DNA from: Lishizhenia tianjinensis
Lineage (GTDB): Bacteria; Bacteroidota; Bacteroidia; Flavobacteriales_D; Crocinitomicaceae
Direction: 5' to 3'
NCBI GenBank assembly: GCA_945902115.1
Contig: CAMDLY010000013.1
Location: 1-53,004 of the forward strand
DNA: 53,004 bases
Below are positions 34,191-42,586 of the stretch, one piece after another; positions within the stretch are counted from its first letter, which is position 1, and each line of letters opens with the position of its first letter. The notes beneath the pieces were generated by a model that saw nothing but the letters and a program-made list of their open reading frames with translations, was not told the origin of the DNA and ran no database searches. A program made the position numbers and the translations under genes.

Positions 34191-34538
34191 ATGACAAATA
34201 CAGACAATTTACTAAACACAAAACAAATGAATCACGTTAATTTAATAGGAAAGGTGAGTTCCACGCCTAAAATAATGGAGCTTTCCAATGGAAGAAAAAT
34301 AGCAAAGTTTACGGTAGCAACAAAGGAGTTCTATCTCGATGCTGAAGGCAACACTAAGTCGAGGAGAAACTGGCATGTACTGACTGCCTGGGGAAAATGG
34401 GTTCAAGTGCTAGAGGAGTTGGCAGAAGTCGGCCATGAAATAGCGGTAGAAGGAAAACTTGTGAGCCGGTTTTACAAACTTAACGGAGAGCGTAAGTTTG
34501 TTTCAGAAGTAGAGGTTAACGACTTAATCCTATTGTAA
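34191..34538 (+). CDS. single-stranded DNA-binding protein, short form (copy 2)
   Basis: The 115-residue OB-fold protein shows NLIGKVSSTPKIMEL, RKIAKFTVATKE, NWHVLTAWGKWVQVL and HEIAVEGKLVSRFY. The true start may be the second ATG at 34227, which gives 103 residues that align with the beginning of copies 1 and 3; the first 12 residues (MTNTDNLLNTKQ) are then extra. It lacks the acidic C-terminal tail and ends in NDLILL. It is probably co-transcribed with copy 1 and is followed by a strong terminator, so it closes that unit. Confidence 0.9.
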   Translation: MTNTDNLLNTKQMNHVNLIGKVSSTPKIMELSNGRKIAKFTVATKEFYLDAEGNTKSRRNWHVLTAWGKWVQVLEELAEVGHEIAVEGKLVSRFYKLNGERKFVSEVEVNDLILL

Positions 34539-34545
34539 ATATCAG

Positions 34546-34574
34546 ACGGAGGGTTCTCGCCCTCCGTTATTTTT
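34546..34574 (+). terminator. strong terminator between ssb copies 2 and 3
   Basis: ACGGAGGG and CCCTCCGT form a perfect 8-bp G+C-rich stem with the loop TTCTCG, followed by TATTTTTTT. Confidence 0.95.
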
Positions 34575-34597
34575 TTCATCAATTCAACATATTAATC

Positions 34598-34927
34598 ATG
34601 CATACATTAAAAAATTATATCACCTTGATAGGTAAAATAGGCACTGAGGCGCAGTATACAAAATTCGAAAATGGTAAATCTGTGGCTCGATTTAAACTTT
34701 CAACTCAAAAAACAGCGCGAAATAATGACGGGAATTACAGAGAAATAACACAATGGCACAATGTGTTTGCCTGGGGAAATCTTGCAGAATTCATTGAGCA
34801 TTATGCACAAAAGGGAAAGAAGGTAGCCATCCACGGAAGAATTGTCAACAGGACCTATTTAAATCCATCGGGGTTAAAGCGGAATACAACCGAAATAGAA
34901 ATACGTAATATTATCGGGTTGAATTAA
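34598..34927 (+). CDS. single-stranded DNA-binding protein, short form (copy 3)
   Basis: The 109-residue OB-fold protein shows NYITLIGKIGTEAQY, KSVARFKLSTQKT, ITQWHNVFAWGNLAEF and KKVAIHGRIVNRTYL, so it is a clear SSB paralogue. It ends directly after the OB fold (IIGLN) with no acidic tail. A strong terminator separates it from copy 2 by 59 bp, so it needs its own promoter or readthrough; no perfect -7 box is seen in the short gap. It has a terminator of its own. Identity among the three copies looks low, so the duplication is not recent. Confidence 0.92.
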   Translation: MHTLKNYITLIGKIGTEAQYTKFENGKSVARFKLSTQKTARNNDGNYREITQWHNVFAWGNLAEFIEHYAQKGKKVAIHGRIVNRTYLNPSGLKRNTTEIEIRNIIGLN

Positions 34928-34940
34928 TACAGTCTTAGGT

Positions 34941-34967
34941 AAGGGGGTACGCAGGTGCCCCTTTTTT
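34941..34967 (+). terminator. terminator after ssb copy 3
   Basis: AAGGGG and CCCCTT form the base of the stem, extended by TAC/GTG past a bulged G, and T runs follow (TTTTTT). The convergent barrel gene ends 6 bp further on. Confidence 0.85.
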
Positions 34968-34972
34968 GTTAA

Positions 34973-36394
34973 CTAATAATTTCGGTAGTCGTTCCACAAG
35001 TTACCTCTAAGCCCTAACATGGGGAAAAATGAGAATCTTTGGAAAGCTGAGTCGTAACGAAGATTAAACTCGGCAAAAAGATGGTATAGGTTATAAAGTT
35101 TATAGCTAACAGAACTTTGACTCCTGAAAAAATTATTTTTTTCACCTTGCCCAATGGTATGATTATAATCGTAAGGTCTATTGGTGTAAGGTTGATAAAT
35201 GTCGCCACCATAACTAAGGCCATTTTTATCAAATCCTTGTATCCCATAGGCCACAAAGGATTTAATGAGCCATTTCTTATTTTGCCATTTCAGTTCTCCC
35301 AAAATTTCAGCAAAATTCCCTCCATATGGATGTGCTAAGGAAAAGCTTGCATGGGCGTAATTTTGTAGGGAATTTAAGTGAGCATAGGTATAAGGACGAA
35401 CGGCATTTCCCTCCACCCGGTAAAATAGTCTCTCCTTTTTTATATTAAACCTACCCTTAACACCAAGTTGAGCGCCGTATTTATTGGCCCACCAGCCTGA
35501 TCTCGCCTTAATTTCCGATAATAAAAATTCATCAATAATAATTTGTCCATAAGCCGTATGCTGTTTCCATTTTGCAGCAAAGGAAGCTCCTATTAATACG
35601 TTGTCTGATGAGCCAATTGCGTATTCTTGAGGGCGATAGAAAATTACAGGGTTCAAATACTCTAATTCGTATCCCCTGTTCAACAAAGTATCGCTTGGTT
35701 GAAAAACAACTGTTTCAAAGATTCCGAGGTTTAACCATTTTGCGGCATTCCAACTTAGGTAATGGGTGGCGCCATATTTACTTCGCCAACTTGCATCATA
35801 CTCTTCCTTGAAAAACTGATACATAACTAAGTATTCGACATGCCAAAAACGCGCTCTTATTTGCGCAAAGGGGTATGGCTTACCGTAATCACTTAAAAAG
35901 AGAGACCGGTTTCCTTCCCCAATAAAGTTTCTATCCAAACCTGCCTGAAAATTAAATATGTGATTTGGGGTGTAAGAAACCCTTCCCAATACGTTATGTG
36001 AACCGATTATATTACTGTTAGTCCTAGAATAAAAAAATGATCTTGTATCTAGAAAACTTGTATCATTAGTTAAAGTTGAAAAATTATATCCTAATCGCGC
36101 ATACCATTTTGGAGATATATTTAAATCAGTCTGAACCCCCAATCCTAAACGCGCAAAAGTTAAAGATGGAGAGTTTTTATCGTAAGAAACTAGATTATCC
36201 GCTGAAATGACAGCACCTAAACACTGTTTAAACCTTGTATTACGGTCTATGTTTGGTAAAATTCCAGCGTGGCTGTCGTAACCTAATATAGGTACAGAGT
36301 CAGAAGGTAGTTCTTCAATTAAATAATTAAGCCTTCCCTGAGCAAAGCCAGTAACATGAGCTATCAAAAGAAAGAAGAGAATTCTAAAAGTCAT
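34973..36394 (-). CDS. Wzi-like outer-membrane beta-barrel protein (copy 2 of a pair)
   Basis: The 473-residue protein has a signal peptide (MTFRILFFLLIAHVTGFAQ) and then alternating aromatic/polar strands of an outer-membrane barrel, ending in a Tyr-rich strand (NDYRNY). The motif FIGEGNRSLFLS (157-168) with a following PYPFAQIR strand resembles the capsule assembly Wzi and RemB-type proteins of Bacteroidetes. Such proteins may help anchor surface polysaccharide or take part in gliding. Its start overlaps the preceding barrel gene by 11 bp. It is the last gene of the long leftward run that begins at mreC. Substrate and partners are unknown. Confidence 0.78.
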   Translation of the reverse strand: MTFRILFFLLIAHVTGFAQGRLNYLIEELPSDSVPILGYDSHAGILPNIDRNTRFKQCLGAVISADNLVSYDKNSPSLTFARLGLGVQTDLNISPKWYARLGYNFSTLTNDTSFLDTRSFFYSRTNSNIIGSHNVLGRVSYTPNHIFNFQAGLDRNFIGEGNRSLFLSDYGKPYPFAQIRARFWHVEYLVMYQFFKEEYDASWRSKYGATHYLSWNAAKWLNLGIFETVVFQPSDTLLNRGYELEYLNPVIFYRPQEYAIGSSDNVLIGASFAAKWKQHTAYGQIIIDEFLLSEIKARSGWWANKYGAQLGVKGRFNIKKERLFYRVEGNAVRPYTYAHLNSLQNYAHASFSLAHPYGGNFAEILGELKWQNKKWLIKSFVAYGIQGFDKNGLSYGGDIYQPYTNRPYDYNHTIGQGEKNNFFRSQSSVSYKLYNLYHLFAEFNLRYDSAFQRFSFFPMLGLRGNLWNDYRNY

Positions 36395-37943
36395 TTATAC
36401 CATCTATTAACCCGGTTCTTATACCCATTTGAAAAACCATATTACTTTTTCCTTGTTCCCACCACTCTTTTCTAAGCACACATTGTCCGAAGATATTTAC
36501 ATTCAATTTTTGATTGAAACGATATCCGATTTCTAGTTTATTATTGAGCAATGAGCCGTTTACAGTTGAGGTTAGGTATGCTATTGCTTGAAGATTATAA
36601 TGGCTGTAATCAGTAAGCAGGAAGAAATGGGTATTTAGGGCAGCATAAACTCGTTTATATTCACCTTGTATTCTTAACAAAAACTCCTGAAATCCATTTC
36701 CCATTATGTGTGCCACAGGAAGGTTATAATTTGAGTGGTTTATCAACCGATCAGTTGCTTGATACATACCTTTAGAGACGTAATTATATTCTAGCTGTAT
36801 GAGCGTACGAACTGGAATGTTGGGGCTTATGCGAAGACCTAATTGCCCTGCAAAAGTCCCGTTAAACGGCGTAATTAGTTGACCGTAGGCCCTCAAAGAA
36901 TTCCATAGAAGCCAATCGAACGTCAGTGCATAGAAAGAAAATGCAGTTTCTTTAGATACTAACCTTGAGGAAAATGGGATAGGACTGAACACCAATGGAT
37001 GAGTGGATCTTGTAGTTAAAGAATCCCCCATTTTCCAAACAGTACTTTCAGCAAAATTAATGGTGAGCTTTTGCGTAGGGTGCCAAGTAAGGTAATTTAT
37101 TCCGATGGTTTTAGGTTGGTAGTAACCTTCCACAGTGGAGTATGTTTTTTTTCTAACCAAGTTCATCGACCGGGTTCTGAAGAAATTCCATTCCCAGCGT
37201 TTCAAAAAGGAAAATTTTGTTCTCACATAAGGAGTTCCAACATGGTGATTACCGTAAATTAAAGATCTGTAACCGCTTCCAATGAATTGTTGGTTGTTTC
37301 CAGCAACAATGCTTAATTGCTTTGTGGGAGAATATACAAAGTGACCAACGGCGAAAGCGTAGTCATATCCAGTAGTTTTGAATGGTTTTGTTCTTGCCGC
37401 ACCAGGGACGACTCCGTTTTGTTGGCTATATCCTGCTGATTGGGTGTAATATTCTCCGTGCTGATTGATAAAATCGCGCTCAAAAGAACTTAATCGGGCT
37501 TGATTTTCATAAAATGCAGTTTGAAATGAGAAATTTTTGAATAAATCTCCTTGAATTTGAATACCCCGTGAGTTTTTGTATAAATAATTCACTGAAGTAT
37601 CTCTTAACTCTTTTCCGAGAGAAAATTCCCCCACAGGAGAGATGAAGATTTTTGCGTCTTTTCCTTGAGTTTCAACAGCATGCTTTTTAAAAAGTCGCTC
37701 AGTAAAATCTGAATATTGACTGCTTCTGTCTCTAATTTCCTGGTGTAAATTATACGATTTTTCCAGCTCAGGTAAAAAACAGCTTCCGTTATACCCTGGT
37801 GATATTGAAACTGAGTCTGTATGGTGAATTAGGTGTTGGCTTTCAAACAGCCGATCCCTAAAATAGCTCGATGTTGGCACCAATCCTTGCTGTGCAAAAT
37901 ACATCAAGGGAAACCAACTACCCAAAAGAATCAAACTTTTCAT
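36384..37943 (-). CDS. Wzi-like outer-membrane beta-barrel protein (copy 1 of a pair)
   Basis: The protein has 519 residues from the ATG at 37943. That start gives a signal peptide (MKSLILLGSWFPLMYFAQ) and an ATGA overlap with the cysQ stop, so the longer frame from 37970 is rejected. The motif FIGSGYRSL (220-228), a strand-rich body and aromatic residues mark it as the same barrel type as its neighbour, though the two are quite divergent. Capsule assembly (Wzi) or RemB-like surface function is the best guess. It is translationally coupled to cysQ and to the next barrel gene. Confidence 0.78.
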   Translation of the reverse strand: MKSLILLGSWFPLMYFAQQGLVPTSSYFRDRLFESQHLIHHTDSVSISPGYNGSCFLPELEKSYNLHQEIRDRSSQYSDFTERLFKKHAVETQGKDAKIFISPVGEFSLGKELRDTSVNYLYKNSRGIQIQGDLFKNFSFQTAFYENQARLSSFERDFINQHGEYYTQSAGYSQQNGVVPGAARTKPFKTTGYDYAFAVGHFVYSPTKQLSIVAGNNQQFIGSGYRSLIYGNHHVGTPYVRTKFSFLKRWEWNFFRTRSMNLVRKKTYSTVEGYYQPKTIGINYLTWHPTQKLTINFAESTVWKMGDSLTTRSTHPLVFSPIPFSSRLVSKETAFSFYALTFDWLLWNSLRAYGQLITPFNGTFAGQLGLRISPNIPVRTLIQLEYNYVSKGMYQATDRLINHSNYNLPVAHIMGNGFQEFLLRIQGEYKRVYAALNTHFFLLTDYSHYNLQAIAYLTSTVNGSLLNNKLEIGYRFNQKLNVNIFGQCVLRKEWWEQGKSNMVFQMGIRTGLIDGINDF

Positions 37944-38740
37944 GCCATAGCCGTAATAAGCGCTTTGCATCTTACTACGAAATAAGGGTTTAAAAGGTTT
38001 TCTTTATTATACTTTAAAGGAAGCCCCATTGGGTGTGAAATTACCTCACCTCCCAAAGCCTCCATTATTGCCTGCCCTGCCGCAATGTCCCATTCCATTG
38101 TAGGGGCGAATCTTGGGTATATGTGCGCATGCCCTTCTGCTAAATCAAAGAATTTCATGGATGATCCTTTGGATGTAAAAACAATTTCAGAAAAATATGG
38201 ATTGAGGGAATTCAGCAGATCCTGAAGAGGACCTGTTCCGTGACTCCGCGACCCAATTAATCGTAAAATTACTCCCAAATCTTTAGCCGGGGTTATTTCT
38301 TTCCATTTCGCTGAAAGGGTGATTTCATCAAATTTACATTTGAATACCCCTATTCCTTTACCTCCGAATATAACTTCTTCCTTCACAGGGGATGTTATGA
38401 TACCAAATACAGGATTTCCTTCCACAATATGTGCAATATTTACGGCAAATTCCCCATTTTTCTTTATAAATTCTTTGGTTCCGTCAAGTGGGTCGATGCA
38501 CCAACATTGGTTCCACTTATTTCGTGTCTCAAAGGGTAAATGCGTGGTTTCTTCGCTAGTAATTGGAATCCCTAAAGGTTCTAATAGCTCATTGATGGCT
38601 GATGAAGACGCAAGATCGGCTTTCGTTAAGGGAGAGCCATCTTCTTTGATTATAGTCTCGAAGTCTTCTTGATATACGTTGATAATTTCTTTACTTCCTA
38701 AGATGGCAGCTTTTAAGGCAATCTTGTAAATTTCCTTCAT
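37940..38740 (-). CDS. cysQ: 3'(2'),5'-bisphosphate nucleotidase
   Basis: The 266-residue Mg2+-dependent phosphatase of the inositol monophosphatase superfamily removes the 3'-phosphate of PAP, a by-product of sulfate assimilation and sulfation. Metal ligands are visible: Glu in TSEETT (about 63), Asp83 and Asp86 in CIDPLDGTKEF, and the late EWDIAAGQAIMEALGG. GTKEF separates CysQ from plain inositol monophosphatases (GTxNF). It follows scoB by 3 bp and overlaps the barrel gene by 4 bp. No sulfate-assimilation genes are adjacent. Confidence 0.94.
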   Translation of the reverse strand: MKEIYKIALKAAILGSKEIINVYQEDFETIIKEDGSPLTKADLASSSAINELLEPLGIPITSEETTHLPFETRNKWNQCWCIDPLDGTKEFIKKNGEFAVNIAHIVEGNPVFGIITSPVKEEVIFGGKGIGVFKCKFDEITLSAKWKEITPAKDLGVILRLIGSRSHGTGPLQDLLNSLNPYFSEIVFTSKGSSMKFFDLAEGHAHIYPRFAPTMEWDIAAGQAIMEALGGEVISHPMGLPLKYNKENLLNPYFVVRCKALITAMA

Positions 38741-38743
38741 GAG

Positions 38744-39400
38744 TTAGAGTACCATTTCTGGAACCACACTCGGCACCACCAAGTCTCCTTCTGTTTTTGC
38801 AATTATTTCATCTACACTGACACCTGGCGCACGCTCTAGTAAATGAAATTTATTATCTTTTATTTCCAAAACGGCTAATTCTGTAACAACTTTTTTTACG
38901 CAGCCCACTCCAGTTAAAGGAAGCGTACAAGATTTTAGAATTTTTGATTCTCCTGCCTTATTGCTGTGCATCATTGCAACAATGATATTATCTGCTGAGG
39001 CTACTAAATCCATAGCCCCGCCCATTCCTTTGACCATTTTACCTGGTATTTTCCAGTTAGCAATATCTCCATTTTGTGAAACCTCCATCGCCCCAAGCAC
39101 AGTAAGCTGAACGTGCTGGCCTCGAATCATGGCAAAAGATGTTGCAGAATCAAAGAAAGCAGCACCTGGTCGCACAGTAATTGTTTGTTTACCTGCATTG
39201 ATTAAATCGGCATCTTCTTCCCCATCGAATGGAAATGCACCCATACCTAGCACGCCATTTTCTGACTGAAATTCAACCTCGATACCTTTGGGGATATAAT
39301 TGGCCACTAGAGTAGGAATTCCAATACCTAGATTTACATAAGAACCATCCTGTAATTCTTGCGCAATACGTTTTGCTATTCCTATTTTATCTAAAGCCAT
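38744..39400 (-). CDS. scoB: 3-oxoacid CoA-transferase subunit B
   Basis: The 218-residue subunit carries the catalytic Glu47 in SENGVLGMG, to which CoA is attached during transfer. With subunit A it moves CoA from succinyl-CoA to acetoacetate (SCOT) in the cytosol, feeding ketone body and fatty acid metabolism. [14 protein letters not shown] and GGAMDLV are further family marks. It begins 4 bp after scoA. The related butyrate--acetoacetate CoA-transferase cannot be excluded. Confidence 0.95.
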   Translation of the reverse strand: MALDKIGIAKRIAQELQDGSYVNLGIGIPTLVANYIPKGIEVEFQSENGVLGMGAFPFDGEEDADLINAGKQTITVRPGAAFFDSATSFAMIRGQHVQLTVLGAMEVSQNGDIANWKIPGKMVKGMGGAMDLVASADNIIVAMMHSNKAGESKILKSCTLPLTGVGCVKKVVTELAVLEIKDNKFHLLERAPGVSVDEIIAKTEGDLVVPSVVPEMVL

Positions 39401-39404
39401 TTTG

Positions 39405-40103
39405 TCAGTTTTTAGGTCTCACGGTGCGTTGTTCAATTCTTTTTTCAAAGTGTTTCCCTTTGAAAATGCGCTGTATAAATATTCCAGGGGTATGAATTTG
39501 ATCAGGATCTAGTGAGCCGGCAGGAACGAGTTCCTCCACCTCCGCAACGGTTATCTTACCTGCCATTGCCATCATAGGATTAAAATTACGGGCGGTAGCT
39601 TTAAAAATTAGATTTCCTACGGTATCTCCTTTCCAGGCTTTTACAATGGCGTAATCGGCAGTAAGTGCAGATTCTAAAATGTGAGGTTTTCCATTGAAAA
39701 CCCGCACTTCTTTTCCCTCAGCCACCTCAGTTCCATAACCCGCTGGCGTAAAAAAAGCAGGGATTCCAGCACCGCCGGCCCTACAACGTTCTGCTAAGCT
39801 GCCTTGTGGAATAAGTTCCACTTCAAGTTCTCCTGACAGCATTTGACGTTCGAATTCATCATTTTCTCCCACATAGCTTGATATCATTTTTTTAATTTGT
39901 TTTGTTTGGAGAAGTAATCCTAAACCAAAATCATCTACACCTGCGTTATTACTAATGCAGGTTAAATTCTTTGTCTGCATTTTTACCAATTGCGCAATGG
40001 CATTTTCAGGGATTCCACACAGACCAAATCCACCGAGCATAAGAGTCATGCCATCTCGCACACCAAATAGGGCCTCTTCGACCGATTCTACTACTTTATT
40101 CAT
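39405..40103 (-). CDS. scoA: 3-oxoacid CoA-transferase subunit A
   Basis: The 232-residue subunit has the family start [21 protein letters not shown] and LCGIPENAI, the CoA-binding glycine-rich region, and [15 protein letters not shown]. It pairs with ScoB. Its ATG follows the PBP1A stop with no spacer, so it is read with the cell-wall genes, an unusual context. Confidence 0.95.
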   Translation of the reverse strand: MNKVVESVEEALFGVRDGMTLMLGGFGLCGIPENAIAQLVKMQTKNLTCISNNAGVDDFGLGLLLQTKQIKKMISSYVGENDEFERQMLSGELEVELIPQGSLAERCRAGGAGIPAFFTPAGYGTEVAEGKEVRVFNGKPHILESALTADYAIVKAWKGDTVGNLIFKATARNFNPMMAMAGKITVAEVEELVPAGSLDPDQIHTPGIFIQRIFKGKHFEKRIEQRTVRPKN

Positions 40104-42569
40104 TTATTCGAAAGGGATTTCAGAGTCATCGACAATTTCTATAGTATTTACTTGTTCACACGCATAGGCTTGCGGGTCATAATCAGCAGGTGGAATAAAA
40201 TCTTTTGTCGAAAGGCCGATAATGGGGTCTTTATATACGCGTTGCATGTAGTATCCGTATATGGGAAGGGCCATTCTTCCTCCTTGTCCCCAGGTCATAT
40301 CTTTAAACCGTACGGATCGGTCTTCAGCTCCTACCCAAACGCCTGTTACCAGTTGAGGTGTTATTCCAATGAACCAACCATCGGAATTATTTTGTGTCGT
40401 CCCTGTTTTGCCAGCAGTTGGAGCAGTAATGCCCCCCCAAGGATTTCCTCCTCTTAAGCTTGATCCAGTTCCCCCTTCAACACAGCCTTTCATCATTTTT
40501 AGCGTTTCGTACGAAACTGATGCGTTTAACGCTTGGTCTCTATATTCCGAGGCTTCATAAATTACTTTTCCATTCCTGTCTGTGATTCTTTCTATGGTTG
40601 TTGGTCGAACATAAACACCATTGTTTGGAAAGATACACTGCGCCGCCACTAACTCTAAAAGAGATAGGTCCATACTCCCGAGACACATCGATGGAACTAC
40701 ATCGTTGGGGTTAAGGGTAATTTCTGTTTTCTTCAATAGTTTTTCAATTTGAAAGGGACCTCCTGTTTTAGCCTGAGGATTAAAGGATCCCATCCTTTTC
40801 ATAACAGCTACTGTGGTGGGGTTGGAGGACTGCGCTAGGCCTTGTCTCATGTTGGAGGCTGGAGATCCACTCGGACAATATTGCCCAACCACTTTATTTT
40901 CAGGGTCTACTAAGTCGATGCAATAGTCAGCAGGAGAAAATGTAGAACACGGATTTACCACCCCCATAGAGAGTGCAGCGGCATAAACAAAGGGTTTAAT
41001 GGTAGATCCCACTTGTCTTTTACCTTGTCTGACATGATCATAGGAAAAATGTTTTAGGTTCGTGCCCCCGACCCATGCCCTCACAAATCCTGTGACAGGG
41101 TCCATTGAAACTAACCCTGCGTGAAGGAATGCTTTGTAATAGCGAATAGAATCATTGGGTGACATTGTAGTATCTTTTTCCCCCTCCCAGGTAAATACAC
41201 GCATTTTTGTGGGGGTGTTGAAGTTATCCTCTATTTCACTTTCAGAATACCCTTCTTTCTGCAGTGCCTTGAAGCGTTTGGTATTTCTTTTTGCAGATAC
41301 TAAAATACTTTTAACGGTTTTATCATCAATTTTATTTGAAAATGGATAATTTCTCAATCCCCTATTGTTTTGATCAAAAACCCCTTGTAGTTTTTCTTTC
41401 AAGTGTTTCTCTACCGCAAATTCTGCGTGCCTTTGTAAGTTTGGGTCTAAGGTTGTATATATTTTTAATCCGTCTGTATAAATATTATAAGGTTGCCCGT
41501 CTTCTCGCACGTAATTGAAAGAGCCTCCGGAATTTTTGGATTTCAAAAGTTGTTCTACCTCCTTTCTTAGCGACTCTCTAAAGTAGGGAGCCATTCCTTC
41601 CTTGTGATCCAAGGGGGTGTACGTTACCGCTAGAGGAGTTTCCTTCAATTTCTCGTATTCCTGCTTTGACAGTTTTTGTTGAATCGCCTCATTGCCTTCC
41701 TCTGAATTACGATACCACTGATAAAGAACTTGGTTTCTTCTTTCTAGACAGCGCAAAGAGTCTTTGGCCCGAGACGCAGCAATTTCTTCTTCCGTAACGT
41801 TGGTAATCTTTTTACCAGTCTCGTGAGCAATGCTGCTTCTATAATCTTTTATTTTAAAAGAGTATGGATTGTAAAGTGCTGGGTTTTTACACATTCCCAC
41901 TAAAGTTGCCGCTTCCGCTTTACTGAGCGCGACAGGACTCTTGTTAAAATAAATCCTTGAGGCGTTTTTAATACCTACCGCGTTATGCAAAAAGTCTACT
42001 TGATTGAAGTAAAAGGTAATAATTTCTTCTTTGGTATATCTTTCTTCCAAGCGTTTGGCAAGAATATTCTCCCTTGCCTTTACATTTAAAAATTTAAAGG
42101 CTTTCAATAAACCACTTGATTTTTCGTTCCTGTCGTTTAAGGTATAAAATTGTTTTGCTAATTGTTGGGAAATTGTTGATGCACCACCTGAAGAGCCTAA
42201 ACCTCTTATCGCCCTTAGTAAGGCTTTGAAGTCTACACCTGAGTGTTTTAAGAATCTTTCATCTTCAGTAGCAATAAGCGCGTCCAATGCATAAGGAGAG
42301 ATTTCTCTATACTTTACACTCGTTCTATTAACCTTCCAAAACTGTCCAATGGTTGTGTCTTTTCCTCCGAGAGTTTTTGCGATAATAACAGAGGCCTGCA
42401 TTTCCGGGGGATTATCTAACATCGCTAAAGGAGGCAGGTCATCTTCTGACTGAAAGAGTATTAAACAGCTTACAAACAGAAAAGGGAATAATCCAGTGAA
42501 CCAAAAAATTAAAGAAAAATTTATCTTTTCTTTTTTTGATAACTCCACATGTCCTTTAGGATTTTTCAT
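40104..42569 (-). CDS. penicillin-binding protein 1A-type bifunctional transglycosylase/transpeptidase
   Basis: The 821-residue inner-membrane protein polymerises glycan and cross-links peptides of peptidoglycan. A transmembrane anchor (about 19-40) is followed by a GT51 domain with the catalytic Glu102 (ATEDERF) and GGASTISQQLAKQF, then a transpeptidase domain with the active Ser522 (GSTIK), SSN (581-583) and KTGT (721-724). The C-terminal tail is short and acidic. It lies 17 bp after rodA and directly before scoA. Its place after the rod-complex genes suggests work in side-wall elongation, as PBP1A does in E. coli. Confidence 0.96.
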   Translation of the reverse strand: MKNPKGHVELSKKEKINFSLIFWFTGLFPFLFVSCLILFQSEDDLPPLAMLDNPPEMQASVIIAKTLGGKDTTIGQFWKVNRTSVKYREISPYALDALIATEDERFLKHSGVDFKALLRAIRGLGSSGGASTISQQLAKQFYTLNDRNEKSSGLLKAFKFLNVKARENILAKRLEERYTKEEIITFYFNQVDFLHNAVGIKNASRIYFNKSPVALSKAEAATLVGMCKNPALYNPYSFKIKDYRSSIAHETGKKITNVTEEEIAASRAKDSLRCLERRNQVLYQWYRNSEEGNEAIQQKLSKQEYEKLKETPLAVTYTPLDHKEGMAPYFRESLRKEVEQLLKSKNSGGSFNYVREDGQPYNIYTDGLKIYTTLDPNLQRHAEFAVEKHLKEKLQGVFDQNNRGLRNYPFSNKIDDKTVKSILVSAKRNTKRFKALQKEGYSESEIEDNFNTPTKMRVFTWEGEKDTTMSPNDSIRYYKAFLHAGLVSMDPVTGFVRAWVGGTNLKHFSYDHVRQGKRQVGSTIKPFVYAAALSMGVVNPCSTFSPADYCIDLVDPENKVVGQYCPSGSPASNMRQGLAQSSNPTTVAVMKRMGSFNPQAKTGGPFQIEKLLKKTEITLNPNDVVPSMCLGSMDLSLLELVAAQCIFPNNGVYVRPTTIERITDRNGKVIYEASEYRDQALNASVSYETLKMMKGCVEGGTGSSLRGGNPWGGITAPTAGKTGTTQNNSDGWFIGITPQLVTGVWVGAEDRSVRFKDMTWGQGGRMALPIYGYYMQRVYKDPIIGLSTKDFIPPADYDPQAYACEQVNTIEIVDDSEIPFE

Positions 42570-42586
42570 AAGGTTAAAGTTACTAA

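Noticed and set aside
33816..34927. ssb array as part of a phage or integrative element
   Set aside because: No integrase, relaxase, transposase or phage structural gene and no attachment repeats are seen on either side.
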